A stretch of 64,000 nucleotides of DNA from Defluviibacillus sp043739385 (GTDB taxonomy: Bacteria > Pseudomonadota > Gammaproteobacteria > Burkholderiales > Burkholderiaceae_C): NCBI GenBank assembly GCA_043739385.1, contig JAYUED010000007.1, forward strand, positions 62,001-126,000. Reading direction: 5' to 3'. This document shows, one piece after another, positions 23,137 to 30,849 of the stretch. Both the position numbers and the translations under genes were made by a program. Numbering within the stretch: the first letter of the stretch is position 1; the number at the start of each line of letters is the position of its first letter. The notes below the pieces were generated by a model that saw nothing but the letters and a program-made list of their open reading frames with translations, was not told the origin of the DNA and ran no database searches.

Positions 23137-23148
23137 TGCGTCCGCAAC
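23135..23148. promoter_or_regulatory. Operator 2 of the homogentisate locus
   Basis: GTTGCG-TC-CGCAAC is a perfect 14-base inverted repeat on the end of the -10 box and the start point of the rightward promoter. A repressor here would stop initiation. It shares TTGCGnnCGCAA with operator 1, 57 bases away. Confidence 0.7.
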
Positions 23149-23197
23149 AATAATTTTGTCGATTGTTATTCGTCTATTTTTTTGAAAGAGCGACACG

Positions 23198-24955
23198 ATG
23201 CCTTACGACTTTGTCCCCTACCCGTTTTCCGCGAAACGCTATGCGCCGCAATTACCTTCACTGGATGCTGGGGTGGATGTGCAGCGCCACCCCGTGGTGG
23301 TGGTGGGTGGCGGTCCCGTGGGTTACTCCGCTGCGCTGGGATTAGCCCGTCAAGGGATTCGCGTGGTGTTGCTGGAAGCAGACGATTCCGTGTGTACCGG
23401 TAGCCGCGCTATTTGCATATCACGGCGCAGCCTTGAGATTACCGAGCGCTTGGGTGCGTTGCCGGGGTTCCTGGACATCGGTTTGCCGTGGACCGGTGGG
23501 CGCAGCTATTACCGTGATACCGAGGTGTTGCACTTTAAGATGCCACAAGACGAGAACCAAAAGTTGCCGCCTATGCTAAACCTGGCGCAATACCATATCG
23601 AGCAAATTTTGCTCGATCGCGCAGAGCAGTTGGCCGATCTAATTGAAATCCGTTGGCAAACCCGTGTGACTGGGGTCGAGAGCTTTGCCGACGGAGTGCG
23701 GCTCATGTTGACCACCCCATTGGGCGACTACGCACTCGATGCTGACTGGCTGGTGGCGTCCGATGGTGGGAGAAGCACAGTACGGGAGTCTTTGGGGCTG
23801 GCGTTGCAAGGTGCCAGCTACGAAGGGCGCTATGTGATAGTGGACATCTTGCTTGATAGCCAACGTGCCACTGAGCGTTTGGCTTACTTTGACCCTCTGT
23901 GCAATCCAGGTTCTACCGTGCTGGTTCATAAACAACCTCATGGGGTATGGCGCATTGACTATCAACTGGGTGATGGGGAAGACCCCGAACAAGCCGTGCT
24001 ACCTGAGAACGTGATGCCTCGCGTCGCCAGTCTGCTGGAAATGATGGGTGAGCGCGGTGCGTGGCAGCCCATATGGACCACTATTTACAAGGCCAATGCA
24101 CTCACGCTGGAACGCTACCGCCATGGCCGGGTGCTGCTGGCAGGAGACGCAGCCCATCTGGTGCCTATTTTTGGCGTGCGGGGCGCTAACTCAGGCATTG
24201 ACGACGCAGACAACCTCGCCTGGAAGTTGGCTTATGTCGTCCGTGGACTAGCGTCTGAGCGTTTGCTGGACAGTTACTCTGACGAGCGAGTGGCCGCCAC
24301 CCATGAGAACCTCGCGCAGGGCACCAAAAGCACTGAGTTCATGGCACCACCTTCGTTTGCGTTTGCGCTGATGCGTACGGCGGTGCTGGGTTTGGCACTG
24401 CGGCATCCCCGTTTGTGCTCACTCATCAATCCCCGGCAAAGTGTGGCGATTTGCTACACCGCTTCCCCGCTGAACACGGCGCTGGCGGCCAGTGCTGAAT
24501 TTGCCGCAGGCCCCATTCCTGGTGCAGTATTGCCGGAGTGTCCGTTGACCCACATCAATGCAGGTGATGCCCGTCCAGGGCACCTGACGGATTTACTGGG
24601 CACAGGCTTTACGGCGCTGTATTTCAGTGAGGCCGGTGAGTTGTCGCCCGAACTTATGGCGCTGATGGCGCCAATGCCGCCAATGCCGCTAACGCCGCTA
24701 ACGCCGTTACCCAACAGTCTTGCTGCGCGCGGTGCGATCCATGGCAGGCCATTGACGCTTCGATTGATTACGCGCGTGCAAAGTACCGGTGCATTCCCCA
24801 GTGCGTGGGACCACACGCAACGCTTGTTCGCTCTGATGGGTGCGAAGCCGGGTAGTCTTTACTTGGTACGCCCGGATGGCCATGTGCTGGCACGTTGGCA
24901 GCAGGGTCGGGTAGATGCCGTGTTAAGCGCCATTGACCACGCTTTGCACCTTTGA
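23198..24955 (+). CDS. FAD-dependent aromatic hydroxylase
   Basis: 585 residues, a class A flavoprotein monooxygenase. Motifs are VVVVGGGPVGYSAALGLARQ (FAD), LVASDGGRSTVRESLG (the DG motif) and VLLAGDAAHLVPIFGVRGAN (the GD motif). A C-terminal thioredoxin-like domain (GSLYLVRPDGHVLARWQ) places it with the MhpA-like group. It heads the operon with hmgA and fahA, so it likely hydroxylates a phenolic acid to homogentisate or a related ring (inference). A Met/Pro-rich stretch at residues ~488-505 (MAPMPPMPLTPLTPLP) is encoded by 9-bp repeats and forms a linker before the last domain. Confidence 0.87.
   Translation: MPYDFVPYPFSAKRYAPQLPSLDAGVDVQRHPVVVVGGGPVGYSAALGLARQGIRVVLLEADDSVCTGSRAICISRRSLEITERLGALPGFLDIGLPWTGGRSYYRDTEVLHFKMPQDENQKLPPMLNLAQYHIEQILLDRAEQLADLIEIRWQTRVTGVESFADGVRLMLTTPLGDYALDADWLVASDGGRSTVRESLGLALQGASYEGRYVIVDILLDSQRATERLAYFDPLCNPGSTVLVHKQPHGVWRIDYQLGDGEDPEQAVLPENVMPRVASLLEMMGERGAWQPIWTTIYKANALTLERYRHGRVLLAGDAAHLVPIFGVRGANSGIDDADNLAWKLAYVVRGLASERLLDSYSDERVAATHENLAQGTKSTEFMAPPSFAFALMRTAVLGLALRHPRLCSLINPRQSVAICYTASPLNTALAASAEFAAGPIPGAVLPECPLTHINAGDARPGHLTDLLGTGFTALYFSEAGELSPELMALMAPMPPMPLTPLTPLPNSLAARGAIHGRPLTLRLITRVQSTGAFPSAWDHTQRLFALMGAKPGSLYLVRPDGHVLARWQQGRVDAVLSAIDHALHL
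24661..24713. repeat. In-frame 9-bp imperfect tandem repeat in the hydroxylase gene
   Basis: Units of the type (CCAATGCCG) and (CTAACGCCG), each present twice, encode alternating Met/Thr-Pro-Leu in the linker before the C-terminal domain. Copy change would keep frame and alter linker length. Confidence 0.7.
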
Positions 24956-24983
24956 CTTCGCTACATTTCCTCAGGATATTGAC

Positions 24984-25190
24984 ATGACAGATGCTGAACT
25001 TGACACCGTCTACACCCGGCTGTGCAACACCATGACGGCCCTTGGTGAACCCGCCACGCCCTTGTTTTTAGCCCGTTTTGCTTTGCTGGCTATCACCCAT
25101 GTTGGCGATGCAGCGCTGGTCGAGCAATGGATCAATGATGCCGCGCATGGCCTGGCCAGCTCTGTGAAACCTGAACCAACTACTGACTGA
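24984..25190 (+). CDS. DUF2783 small protein
   Basis: 68 residues starting MTDAELDTVYTRLCNTM, with AGGA before the ATG at 24984. The block FLARFALLAITHVGDAALVEQWI matches my memory of the DUF2783 family that sits between the hydroxylase and hmgA in Burkholderiales. It is helical with no signal peptide. It may be a small partner of the hydroxylase or dioxygenase; the function is unknown. Its stop codon is one base before the first possible hmgA start codon. Confidence 0.75.
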   Translation: MTDAELDTVYTRLCNTMTALGEPATPLFLARFALLAITHVGDAALVEQWINDAAHGLASSVKPEPTTD

Positions 25191-25191
25191 A

Positions 25192-26508
25192 ATGCCCACC
25201 ATGTCAACCCAAACACGCCGCTACCAAACTGGCTTTGCCAACGAATTCGCCACCGAGGCTTTGCCTGGCGCGCTGCCAAATGGGCGTAATTCACCGCAGC
25301 GTGCGCCCTACGGTCTGTATGCCGAGCAGCTTTCGGGTACGGCCTTTACTGCGCCGCGCCATTCCAACCGCCGCAGTTGGTTGTACCGCATTCGTCCCGC
25401 TGCCATGCACCAACCCTTTGTGCCGATGGCCGAGGGCTTGTTGCGTAGCCGCTTTGACGAGCAACCCACTCCGCCAGACCCCTTGCGCTGGAATCCTTTG
25501 CCATCGCCCACGGTACCCACCGATTTTGTCGAAGGCTTGGTCACCATGGCTGGAAATACGGCCTGTGGCATTCATCTGTACGCAGCAAACCGTTCCATGG
25601 AAACCCGGTTTTTTTATAACGCTGATGGCGAAATGCTGATCGTGCCGCAGCAAGGTCGCTTGATTCTTGCGACCGAACTGGGGGTGCTGGAGGTGGAGCC
25701 TCAAGAGATTGCGGTGATTCCGCGTGGGGTGCGCTTCCAGGTGCTTTTGCCTGACGCAAAACTGGGCTCGGACTCCGGTGTGGCCCGGGGCTATGTGTGC
25801 GAGAACTATGGTGCGCTGTTCAAGCTGCCCGACTTGGGGGTGATTGGCTCCAATGGTTTGGCTAACCCCAGGGATTTCCAAACCCCGGTAGCCGCCTACG
25901 AAGATCGGGAGGGTGACTTTGACTTGATCGCCAAATTCAATGGCAGTTTGTGGTGCGCGAAAATTGACCACTCACCGCTGGACGTGGTGGCTTGGCATGG
26001 CAACTACGCCCCCTACAAGTACGATCTGCACCACTTCAACACGATAGGCTCAATCAGTTACGACCACCCTGATCCGTCCATCTTTTTGGTGCTGCAATCG
26101 GCAAGCGATACCCCAGGCGTTGACAGCATTGATTTTGTGATCTTCCCCCCGCGGTGGTTGGTGATGGAAAACACCTTTCGCCCGCCTTGGTTTCACCGCA
26201 ACATTGCCAGCGAATTCATGGGCTTGATTCATGGTGTGTACGACGCCAAGGCTGAGGGCTTCGTGCCCGGTGGCGCATCGCTGCACAACTGCATGACTGG
26301 TCATGGCCCTGATGCAGGTACCTTTGCCACCGCCAGCGCTGCCGATACCACCCAGCCACACCGCGTGCGCGACACCATGGCGTTCATGTTCGAGACACCC
26401 AGCATCATCCAGCCCACCCGCTATGCGTTGGAGTGTGATCAGCGCCAGCAGGATTACGCCCGGTGCTGGCAGGGCTTGCAAAAGAACTTTGATCCTGCAC
26501 AGCGTTAA
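25192..26508 (+). CDS. hmgA: Homogentisate 1,2-dioxygenase
   Basis: 438 residues, full length. It opens the homogentisate ring to maleylacetoacetate using Fe(II). Family blocks are YQTGFANEFATEALPGALP, GRNSPQRAPYGLYAEQLSGT, PPRWLVMENTFRPPWFHRN with the iron-binding His and Glu further along (ASEFMGLIHGVYDAK), and HNCMTGHGPD. Two starts are possible, 25192 and 25201. The next pathway gene, fahA, follows after 123 bases. A maleylacetoacetate isomerase is not in the window. Confidence 0.96.
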   Translation: MPTMSTQTRRYQTGFANEFATEALPGALPNGRNSPQRAPYGLYAEQLSGTAFTAPRHSNRRSWLYRIRPAAMHQPFVPMAEGLLRSRFDEQPTPPDPLRWNPLPSPTVPTDFVEGLVTMAGNTACGIHLYAANRSMETRFFYNADGEMLIVPQQGRLILATELGVLEVEPQEIAVIPRGVRFQVLLPDAKLGSDSGVARGYVCENYGALFKLPDLGVIGSNGLANPRDFQTPVAAYEDREGDFDLIAKFNGSLWCAKIDHSPLDVVAWHGNYAPYKYDLHHFNTIGSISYDHPDPSIFLVLQSASDTPGVDSIDFVIFPPRWLVMENTFRPPWFHRNIASEFMGLIHGVYDAKAEGFVPGGASLHNCMTGHGPDAGTFATASAADTTQPHRVRDTMAFMFETPSIIQPTRYALECDQRQQDYARCWQGLQKNFDPAQR

Positions 26509-26631
26509 CTCGCTAATTCAAGTTAGACAGACCATTTATGCTAATTCTGAAACTGTTTCATCTTTGGCCCCGCTTCCTACGCCAAATCTTACTTTTTACT
26601 TTTTAATTTCTACTTCGTTAGGCGACTCACC

Positions 26632-27948
26632 ATGCACACCTTGAATGAAACCCACGATCCAGCGCTGCTCAGCTGGGTGGCATCGGCTAACACCGGTACC
26701 AGCGACTTCCCTGTCCAAAACCTGCCCTTTGCAGTGTTTCGCCGCACTGCCTGTGATGAGGTATTTCGTGGCGGCGTTGCTATCGGCGATCAGATACTCG
26801 ATTTGGCTGCCGCTGCTGACAGTGGCGTGCTGCAAGGTCTGGCCCTGCAAGCCGCTAAATCGGGCAGTGGCGATAGCCTGAATGCTTTGATGGCGTTGGG
26901 TGCCAGCAGTTGGGCGGCATTGCGTTTGGCGTTATCGCAGTCGCTGCGGGCAGGGTCAGGCGCGCAATCGGCGCTAGCCGCTTGCCTAGTGCCGCAGGCC
27001 GATGCTGAATACGCTGTGCCAGCCCATATTGGCGACTACACCGATTTTTATACCTCGCTGCACCACGCTACCAATATTGGCAAGCAATTTCGCCCTGACC
27101 AACCGCTTTTGCCCAATTACAAATGGGTGCCGATTGGCTACCATGGCCGCGCTTCCAGCATTGGCGTGTCGGGGCAAAGCTTTCACCGGCCGCGTGGTCA
27201 AACCCTGTCGCCTGGCGCCACACAACCCGCTTTAGTGCCCTGTAAGCGATTGGACTATGAACTAGAGCTGGGCGTCTTCATGGGTACCGGCAATGCCAGT
27301 GGTATGCCGATTGAGATGGCGCAAGCGGAATCCCACATCTTTGGCTTGTGTCTGCTCAACGACTGGTCTGCACGCGATTTGCAAGCTTGGGAATACCAAC
27401 CGCTTGGGCCTTTTTTATCCAAAAACTTTGCCACTACCGTCTCACCTTGGATCGTCACTCTGGAAGCGCTAGCGCCCTACCGCTTGCCTTTCACTCGGCC
27501 CGCTGGAGATCCACAGCCGTTGCCGTATTTAGATTCTGCCGCCAATCAATCAGGTGGCGCTATCGACGTCCAACTCAGCGTCAGTCTGCAAACGCAAACC
27601 ATGCGTGCGCAAGGGCAAAATGCCACCCGCTTAACGCAGACCAGTTACCGCCACGCTTACTGGACGATGGCCCAAATGGTGGCGCACCACACCGTCAATG
27701 GCTGTAATTTGCAGGCTGGTGATCTGCTGGGTACCGGTACCTTGTCAGGCCCCACGCTCGACCAAGCTGGTGCTTTGATTGAACTGACCGTGGGGGGCAA
27801 GCAACCTCTGACACTACCGAACGGTGAAAGCCGCAGCTTTCTGGAAGACGGTGACAGCGTCGTGATGACCGGGTGGTGCGAACGTTCTGGTGTTGCCCGA
27901 ATTGGTTTTGGAAATTGCTCCGCTACGGTGCTGCCTGCCCGGGGCTGA
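26632..27948 (+). CDS. fahA: Fumarylacetoacetase
   Basis: 438 residues. It hydrolyses fumarylacetoacetate to fumarate and acetoacetate, the last step of tyrosine/homogentisate breakdown. Hallmarks are IGDYTDFYTSLHHATNIGKQ (catalytic His and a metal Asp), VPIGYHGRASSIGVSG, KRLDYELELGVFMGTGN and LLNDWSARDLQAWEYQPLGP. It is co-directional with hmgA. The 123-base gap before it holds a doubled GCTAATTC and no clear promoter. Confidence 0.96.
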   Translation: MHTLNETHDPALLSWVASANTGTSDFPVQNLPFAVFRRTACDEVFRGGVAIGDQILDLAAAADSGVLQGLALQAAKSGSGDSLNALMALGASSWAALRLALSQSLRAGSGAQSALAACLVPQADAEYAVPAHIGDYTDFYTSLHHATNIGKQFRPDQPLLPNYKWVPIGYHGRASSIGVSGQSFHRPRGQTLSPGATQPALVPCKRLDYELELGVFMGTGNASGMPIEMAQAESHIFGLCLLNDWSARDLQAWEYQPLGPFLSKNFATTVSPWIVTLEALAPYRLPFTRPAGDPQPLPYLDSAANQSGGAIDVQLSVSLQTQTMRAQGQNATRLTQTSYRHAYWTMAQMVAHHTVNGCNLQAGDLLGTGTLSGPTLDQAGALIELTVGGKQPLTLPNGESRSFLEDGDSVVMTGWCERSGVARIGFGNCSATVLPARG

Positions 27949-27987
27949 AACACGTTCACAAGCTTGGAAGTTTGGTATGGTTAGGTC

Positions 27988-28371
27988 ATGAATTCATTCT
28001 CTAAAGTTATTTTGTTTACTGACACCGATGGACGTGCCAAATTTCGTGAAGAACCAGTGGCTCTGGGCGAGGGCACACCTGCAGCGCGGTTATCAGCATT
28101 GTTTCCCTCAGGTGGATTTCAGCTGCGCCAAAGCCCTGTTGGCTTTCGCAGCCAGTTTCATTGCACAGGTGACGCGCAGTGGTTGTTCGTATTGGAGGGG
28201 CAGATGGAAATTGGTCTGCAGGATGGCAGCTCTCGCATCTTCTCAGCGGGGCAGCATTTCTATTCCAACGACACTTTGCCCGCAGGAATGACGTTTGATG
28301 CCGCAGTTCATGGGCATTGGAGCCGTCAGGTTGGCGACAAGCCGCTGGTAACGCTATTTGTGCGAGAGTAA
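27988..28371 (+). CDS. Cupin-domain protein
   Basis: 127 residues, one small beta-barrel: a core of FVLEGQMEIGLQDGSSRIFS and AGQHFYSNDTLPAG, ending TLFVRE. The usual cupin metal histidines are mostly absent from motif 1 (GDAQWLFVLEG), so a metal-dependent activity is doubtful. It starts 39 bases after fahA and may be co-transcribed. The function is not known. Confidence 0.7.
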   Translation: MNSFSKVILFTDTDGRAKFREEPVALGEGTPAARLSALFPSGGFQLRQSPVGFRSQFHCTGDAQWLFVLEGQMEIGLQDGSSRIFSAGQHFYSNDTLPAGMTFDAAVHGHWSRQVGDKPLVTLFVRE

Positions 28372-28580
28372 ATGGGAACGGGCGGGCGGCCCTGACAACG
28401 TCTAAAGCAACAGCGTAGAAGGCAGTTTGCCTGCCTGCCCATGCAACCCTAGCGCCAGACGTAATAAAGGCCTCGTCTACCTATGGCAGAGAAGGCCAGT
28501 TTTCTGGGTCTACAAAATTTACCGCGAGCGGTAATCTTTATAGGCATTTGCTAATCTTTTGCTAATGGTTCCAACTGTTC

Positions 28581-28601
28581 AGGCGGCAAAGTTTGCCGCC
28601 T
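28581..28601 (-). terminator. Hairpin downstream of rhlE
   Basis: AGGCGGC and GCCGCCT pair around a 7-base loop. The stem lies 26 bases beyond the rhlE stop codon and has no T run, so a terminator role is uncertain. The rest of the 28372-28626 gap shows nothing else that I recognise. Confidence 0.4.
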
Positions 28602-28626
28602 GGTGCAGTGAACAGCGCTAAAGCGC

Positions 28627-30537
28627 TTATCGGCTGAAGGTTTTGTTCGGATTTCCCGTGCCACGAGAACCGTAGCCCCCGCCACCCGTGCGAGGCGCGC
28701 CGCCGCCGCCATTGCCGTTTCCGCCGCCGTAGCCACCACCACCGCCACCGCCATTGCCATTGCCGCCACCTGCTCCGCCGCCATAACCACGTCCGCCGCC
28801 GCCGCCGCCAAAGCTGCGTGCGCCACGGTTGGCGTTGCGGCCACGTTCGGCCATGCTGTCTACGCTAGTGCGTAAGGGGTCAGGAATATGCTCGATGCCG
28901 CCTTGGTCGGGGCGTGGGTTGTTATTACCGCCACCATAGCCGCCTTGGCCTCCGCCATTGCCGCCGCGAGCACCGCCGCCGCCATTAGAACCACCTCCAT
29001 TACCACCGTAACCGCCACCACCATTGCCGCCGCTGTTAAAGCCAGCGGGGCCGCGTGGTTGACTGGCGCGGGCAGGGCGATTGCCGCCGCCGTTCCCACC
29101 ACCGTAACCGCCACCACCGTTACCGCCGCCATAACCGCCAGCGTTACCGCCTGCATTCCCACCGCCATTCCCAGCACTGGCATTGCGACCGCCGCCTTGA
29201 GGGCGACCACCGCGTCCACCGCCACCACCATGGCCTGCGTCACCGGACGTTGCCTTCTTCTCCCGAACGCGCAGCAGCATTTCGCTGCGCGCTGCTTTAG
29301 CGGCTGCAGCCATCACATCGCGGCTAGGTGCTTTACCCGCACCGCCCCAAATGGTCTGGCGACCCATGGCGATAGGCTCGCCTTTTTCGCCTGGCTCAGG
29401 GCCAAAACCCTCGACCATGACGACTTGGATTTCTTGCTTAGTGAAACGCTCAATGTCTTGCATGAAGCCTTCTTCGTCCATGCAGACTAAGCTGACGGCT
29501 TCGCCGCTGTTGCCAGCGCGACCAGTACGGCCAATGCGGTGAACGTAGTCTTCGCTGACGTTCGGGATTTCGTAGTTCACGACATGCGGCAACTCGTCGA
29601 TATCAATACCGCGGGCTGCAATATCAGTAGCAACCAAGGCTCTGATTTCGCCATTCTTGAAACCTTGTAGCGCTTGAGTACGGGCACTTTGGCTCTTGTT
29701 GCCGTGCAGTGCCATGGCCTGGATGCCATTTTTAGTCAAGAATTCCGCCACGTTGTTCGCGCCGAACTTGGTACGGGTGAACACCAACACCTGGCTCCAG
29801 TTGTGTTCCTGAATGATGTGCGCCAGCAGGGCTTTCTTCTTCGAGCGGCCCACAGGGTGGATAGTTTGGGTGATGCGCTGTACTGTAGTGTTGCGCGGCG
29901 TGACCTGGATGCTCTGAGGATTTTTGAGCAAGGTATCGGCCAAATCGCGAATTTCGTCGCTGAAGGTCGCCGAAAACAGCAGGCTTTGCTTGTCTTTAGG
30001 CACCATAGCCAAGACTTTTTTCACGTCGTGGATGAAGCCCATGTCCAGCATGCGGTCAGCTTCGTCGAGCACCAGGATTTGTACTTGTCCCAAGTCCAGC
30101 ATGCCTTGCTGCTGCAAGTCGAGCAAACGACCAGGGGTAGCCACCAAAATATCGACACCGCTGCGCAGCTTGCTGATTTGGGGGTTCATGCCGACACCGC
30201 CAAAAATAACGGTGGATTTGAGTTCCAGGTACTTGCCGTAGGTGCGCACAGATTCTTCAACCTGCGCGGCCAGTTCACGGGTGGGGGTCAACACCAAAGC
30301 ACGGATGCCAATGCCGCCAAATTTGTTTTTTACACGTTCGCCAACAGCCAACTTGTGTAGCAGAGGCAGGGTGAAAGCCGCTGTCTTTCCGGTGCCGGTT
30401 TGGGCTCCGCCCAGCAGGTCATGGCCTGCTAGCACAGCGGGGATTGCCTGCGCCTGGATAGGCGTTGGGGTTTCGTAACCATGCTCGAGCACGGCTTGCA
30501 AAATGGCAGGAGCCAGGTTTAATTCAGTAAAGTTCAT
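28627..30537 (-). CDS. rhlE: DEAD-box RNA helicase RhlE
   Basis: 636 residues. The Q motif and P-loop (AQTGTGKT, residues 45-52), PTRELA, VLDEADRMLD (DEAD at 158-161), SAT and HRIGRTGRAG make a complete helicase core, with RhlE-type spacing. From about residue 425 the protein turns into a ~200-residue tail of Gly, Asn and Arg (GGYGGGNGGG-type repeats) ending SRGTGNPNKTFSR, typical of RNA-binding disordered tails in betaproteobacterial RhlE. It unwinds structured RNA, often in the cold. A hairpin precedes the start codon. Confidence 0.95.
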   Translation of the reverse strand: MNFTELNLAPAILQAVLEHGYETPTPIQAQAIPAVLAGHDLLGGAQTGTGKTAAFTLPLLHKLAVGERVKNKFGGIGIRALVLTPTRELAAQVEESVRTYGKYLELKSTVIFGGVGMNPQISKLRSGVDILVATPGRLLDLQQQGMLDLGQVQILVLDEADRMLDMGFIHDVKKVLAMVPKDKQSLLFSATFSDEIRDLADTLLKNPQSIQVTPRNTTVQRITQTIHPVGRSKKKALLAHIIQEHNWSQVLVFTRTKFGANNVAEFLTKNGIQAMALHGNKSQSARTQALQGFKNGEIRALVATDIAARGIDIDELPHVVNYEIPNVSEDYVHRIGRTGRAGNSGEAVSLVCMDEEGFMQDIERFTKQEIQVVMVEGFGPEPGEKGEPIAMGRQTIWGGAGKAPSRDVMAAAAKAARSEMLLRVREKKATSGDAGHGGGGGRGGRPQGGGRNASAGNGGGNAGGNAGGYGGGNGGGGYGGGNGGGNRPARASQPRGPAGFNSGGNGGGGYGGNGGGSNGGGGARGGNGGGQGGYGGGNNNPRPDQGGIEHIPDPLRTSVDSMAERGRNANRGARSFGGGGGGRGYGGGAGGGNGNGGGGGGGYGGGNGNGGGGAPRTGGGGYGSRGTGNPNKTFSR

Positions 30538-30849
30538 AGGAATGCGCCCGTCCGGGGCGCTGGGAGTTTGCCCGCTACGGCGTTTTTACACCGAGCCAGT
30601 GATTGGCAAACAGATACAAAGGTGGGACAGTATTGCAAAACCGGAATGTTGTGGCCGAATGTTCGACCCCTGGTTTTAGCAACGTAGACCCCCAGCGAAG
30701 ATGCTGGTATTGCAGGCAACTGGAGGCTGCAATGGCCTATATTGTCGCATGACTGGCGGCCAAGGCCCGATAATCGGTGTTTTGCCGCTGCCAAACTTGC
30801 TCTTTCAGCTGGTGCGCAACGGCTTCACAGTTTCCACTTCAGACTCAAA
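30538..30849. other. Divergent spacer between rhlE and ettA
   Basis: 312 bases without a gene. It holds the hairpin beside the rhlE start codon, and a possible rightward -10 (TATATT at 30738-30743, without a good -35) that would give ettA a leader of about 100 bases. I see no tRNA, small ORF with a ribosome site, or known riboswitch. Confidence 0.6.
30544..30560 (-). promoter_or_regulatory. Hairpin next to the rhlE start codon
   Basis: On the rhlE strand GCGCCC, a 5-base loop and GGGCGC end 7 bases before the ATG at 30537. The stem occupies the place of the ribosome site, and no Shine-Dalgarno is otherwise seen. It could make translation depend on unwinding. Confidence 0.45.

Noticed and set aside
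28372..28626. A small RNA or riboswitch downstream of the cupin gene
   Set aside because: Only short hairpins are seen; no known RNA family features or promoter were recognised.
28888..29490. Open frames opposite the rhlE Gly-rich tail
   Set aside because: They arise from the repetitive GGN codons read on the other strand (Ala/Thr or Met/Ala/Val runs).
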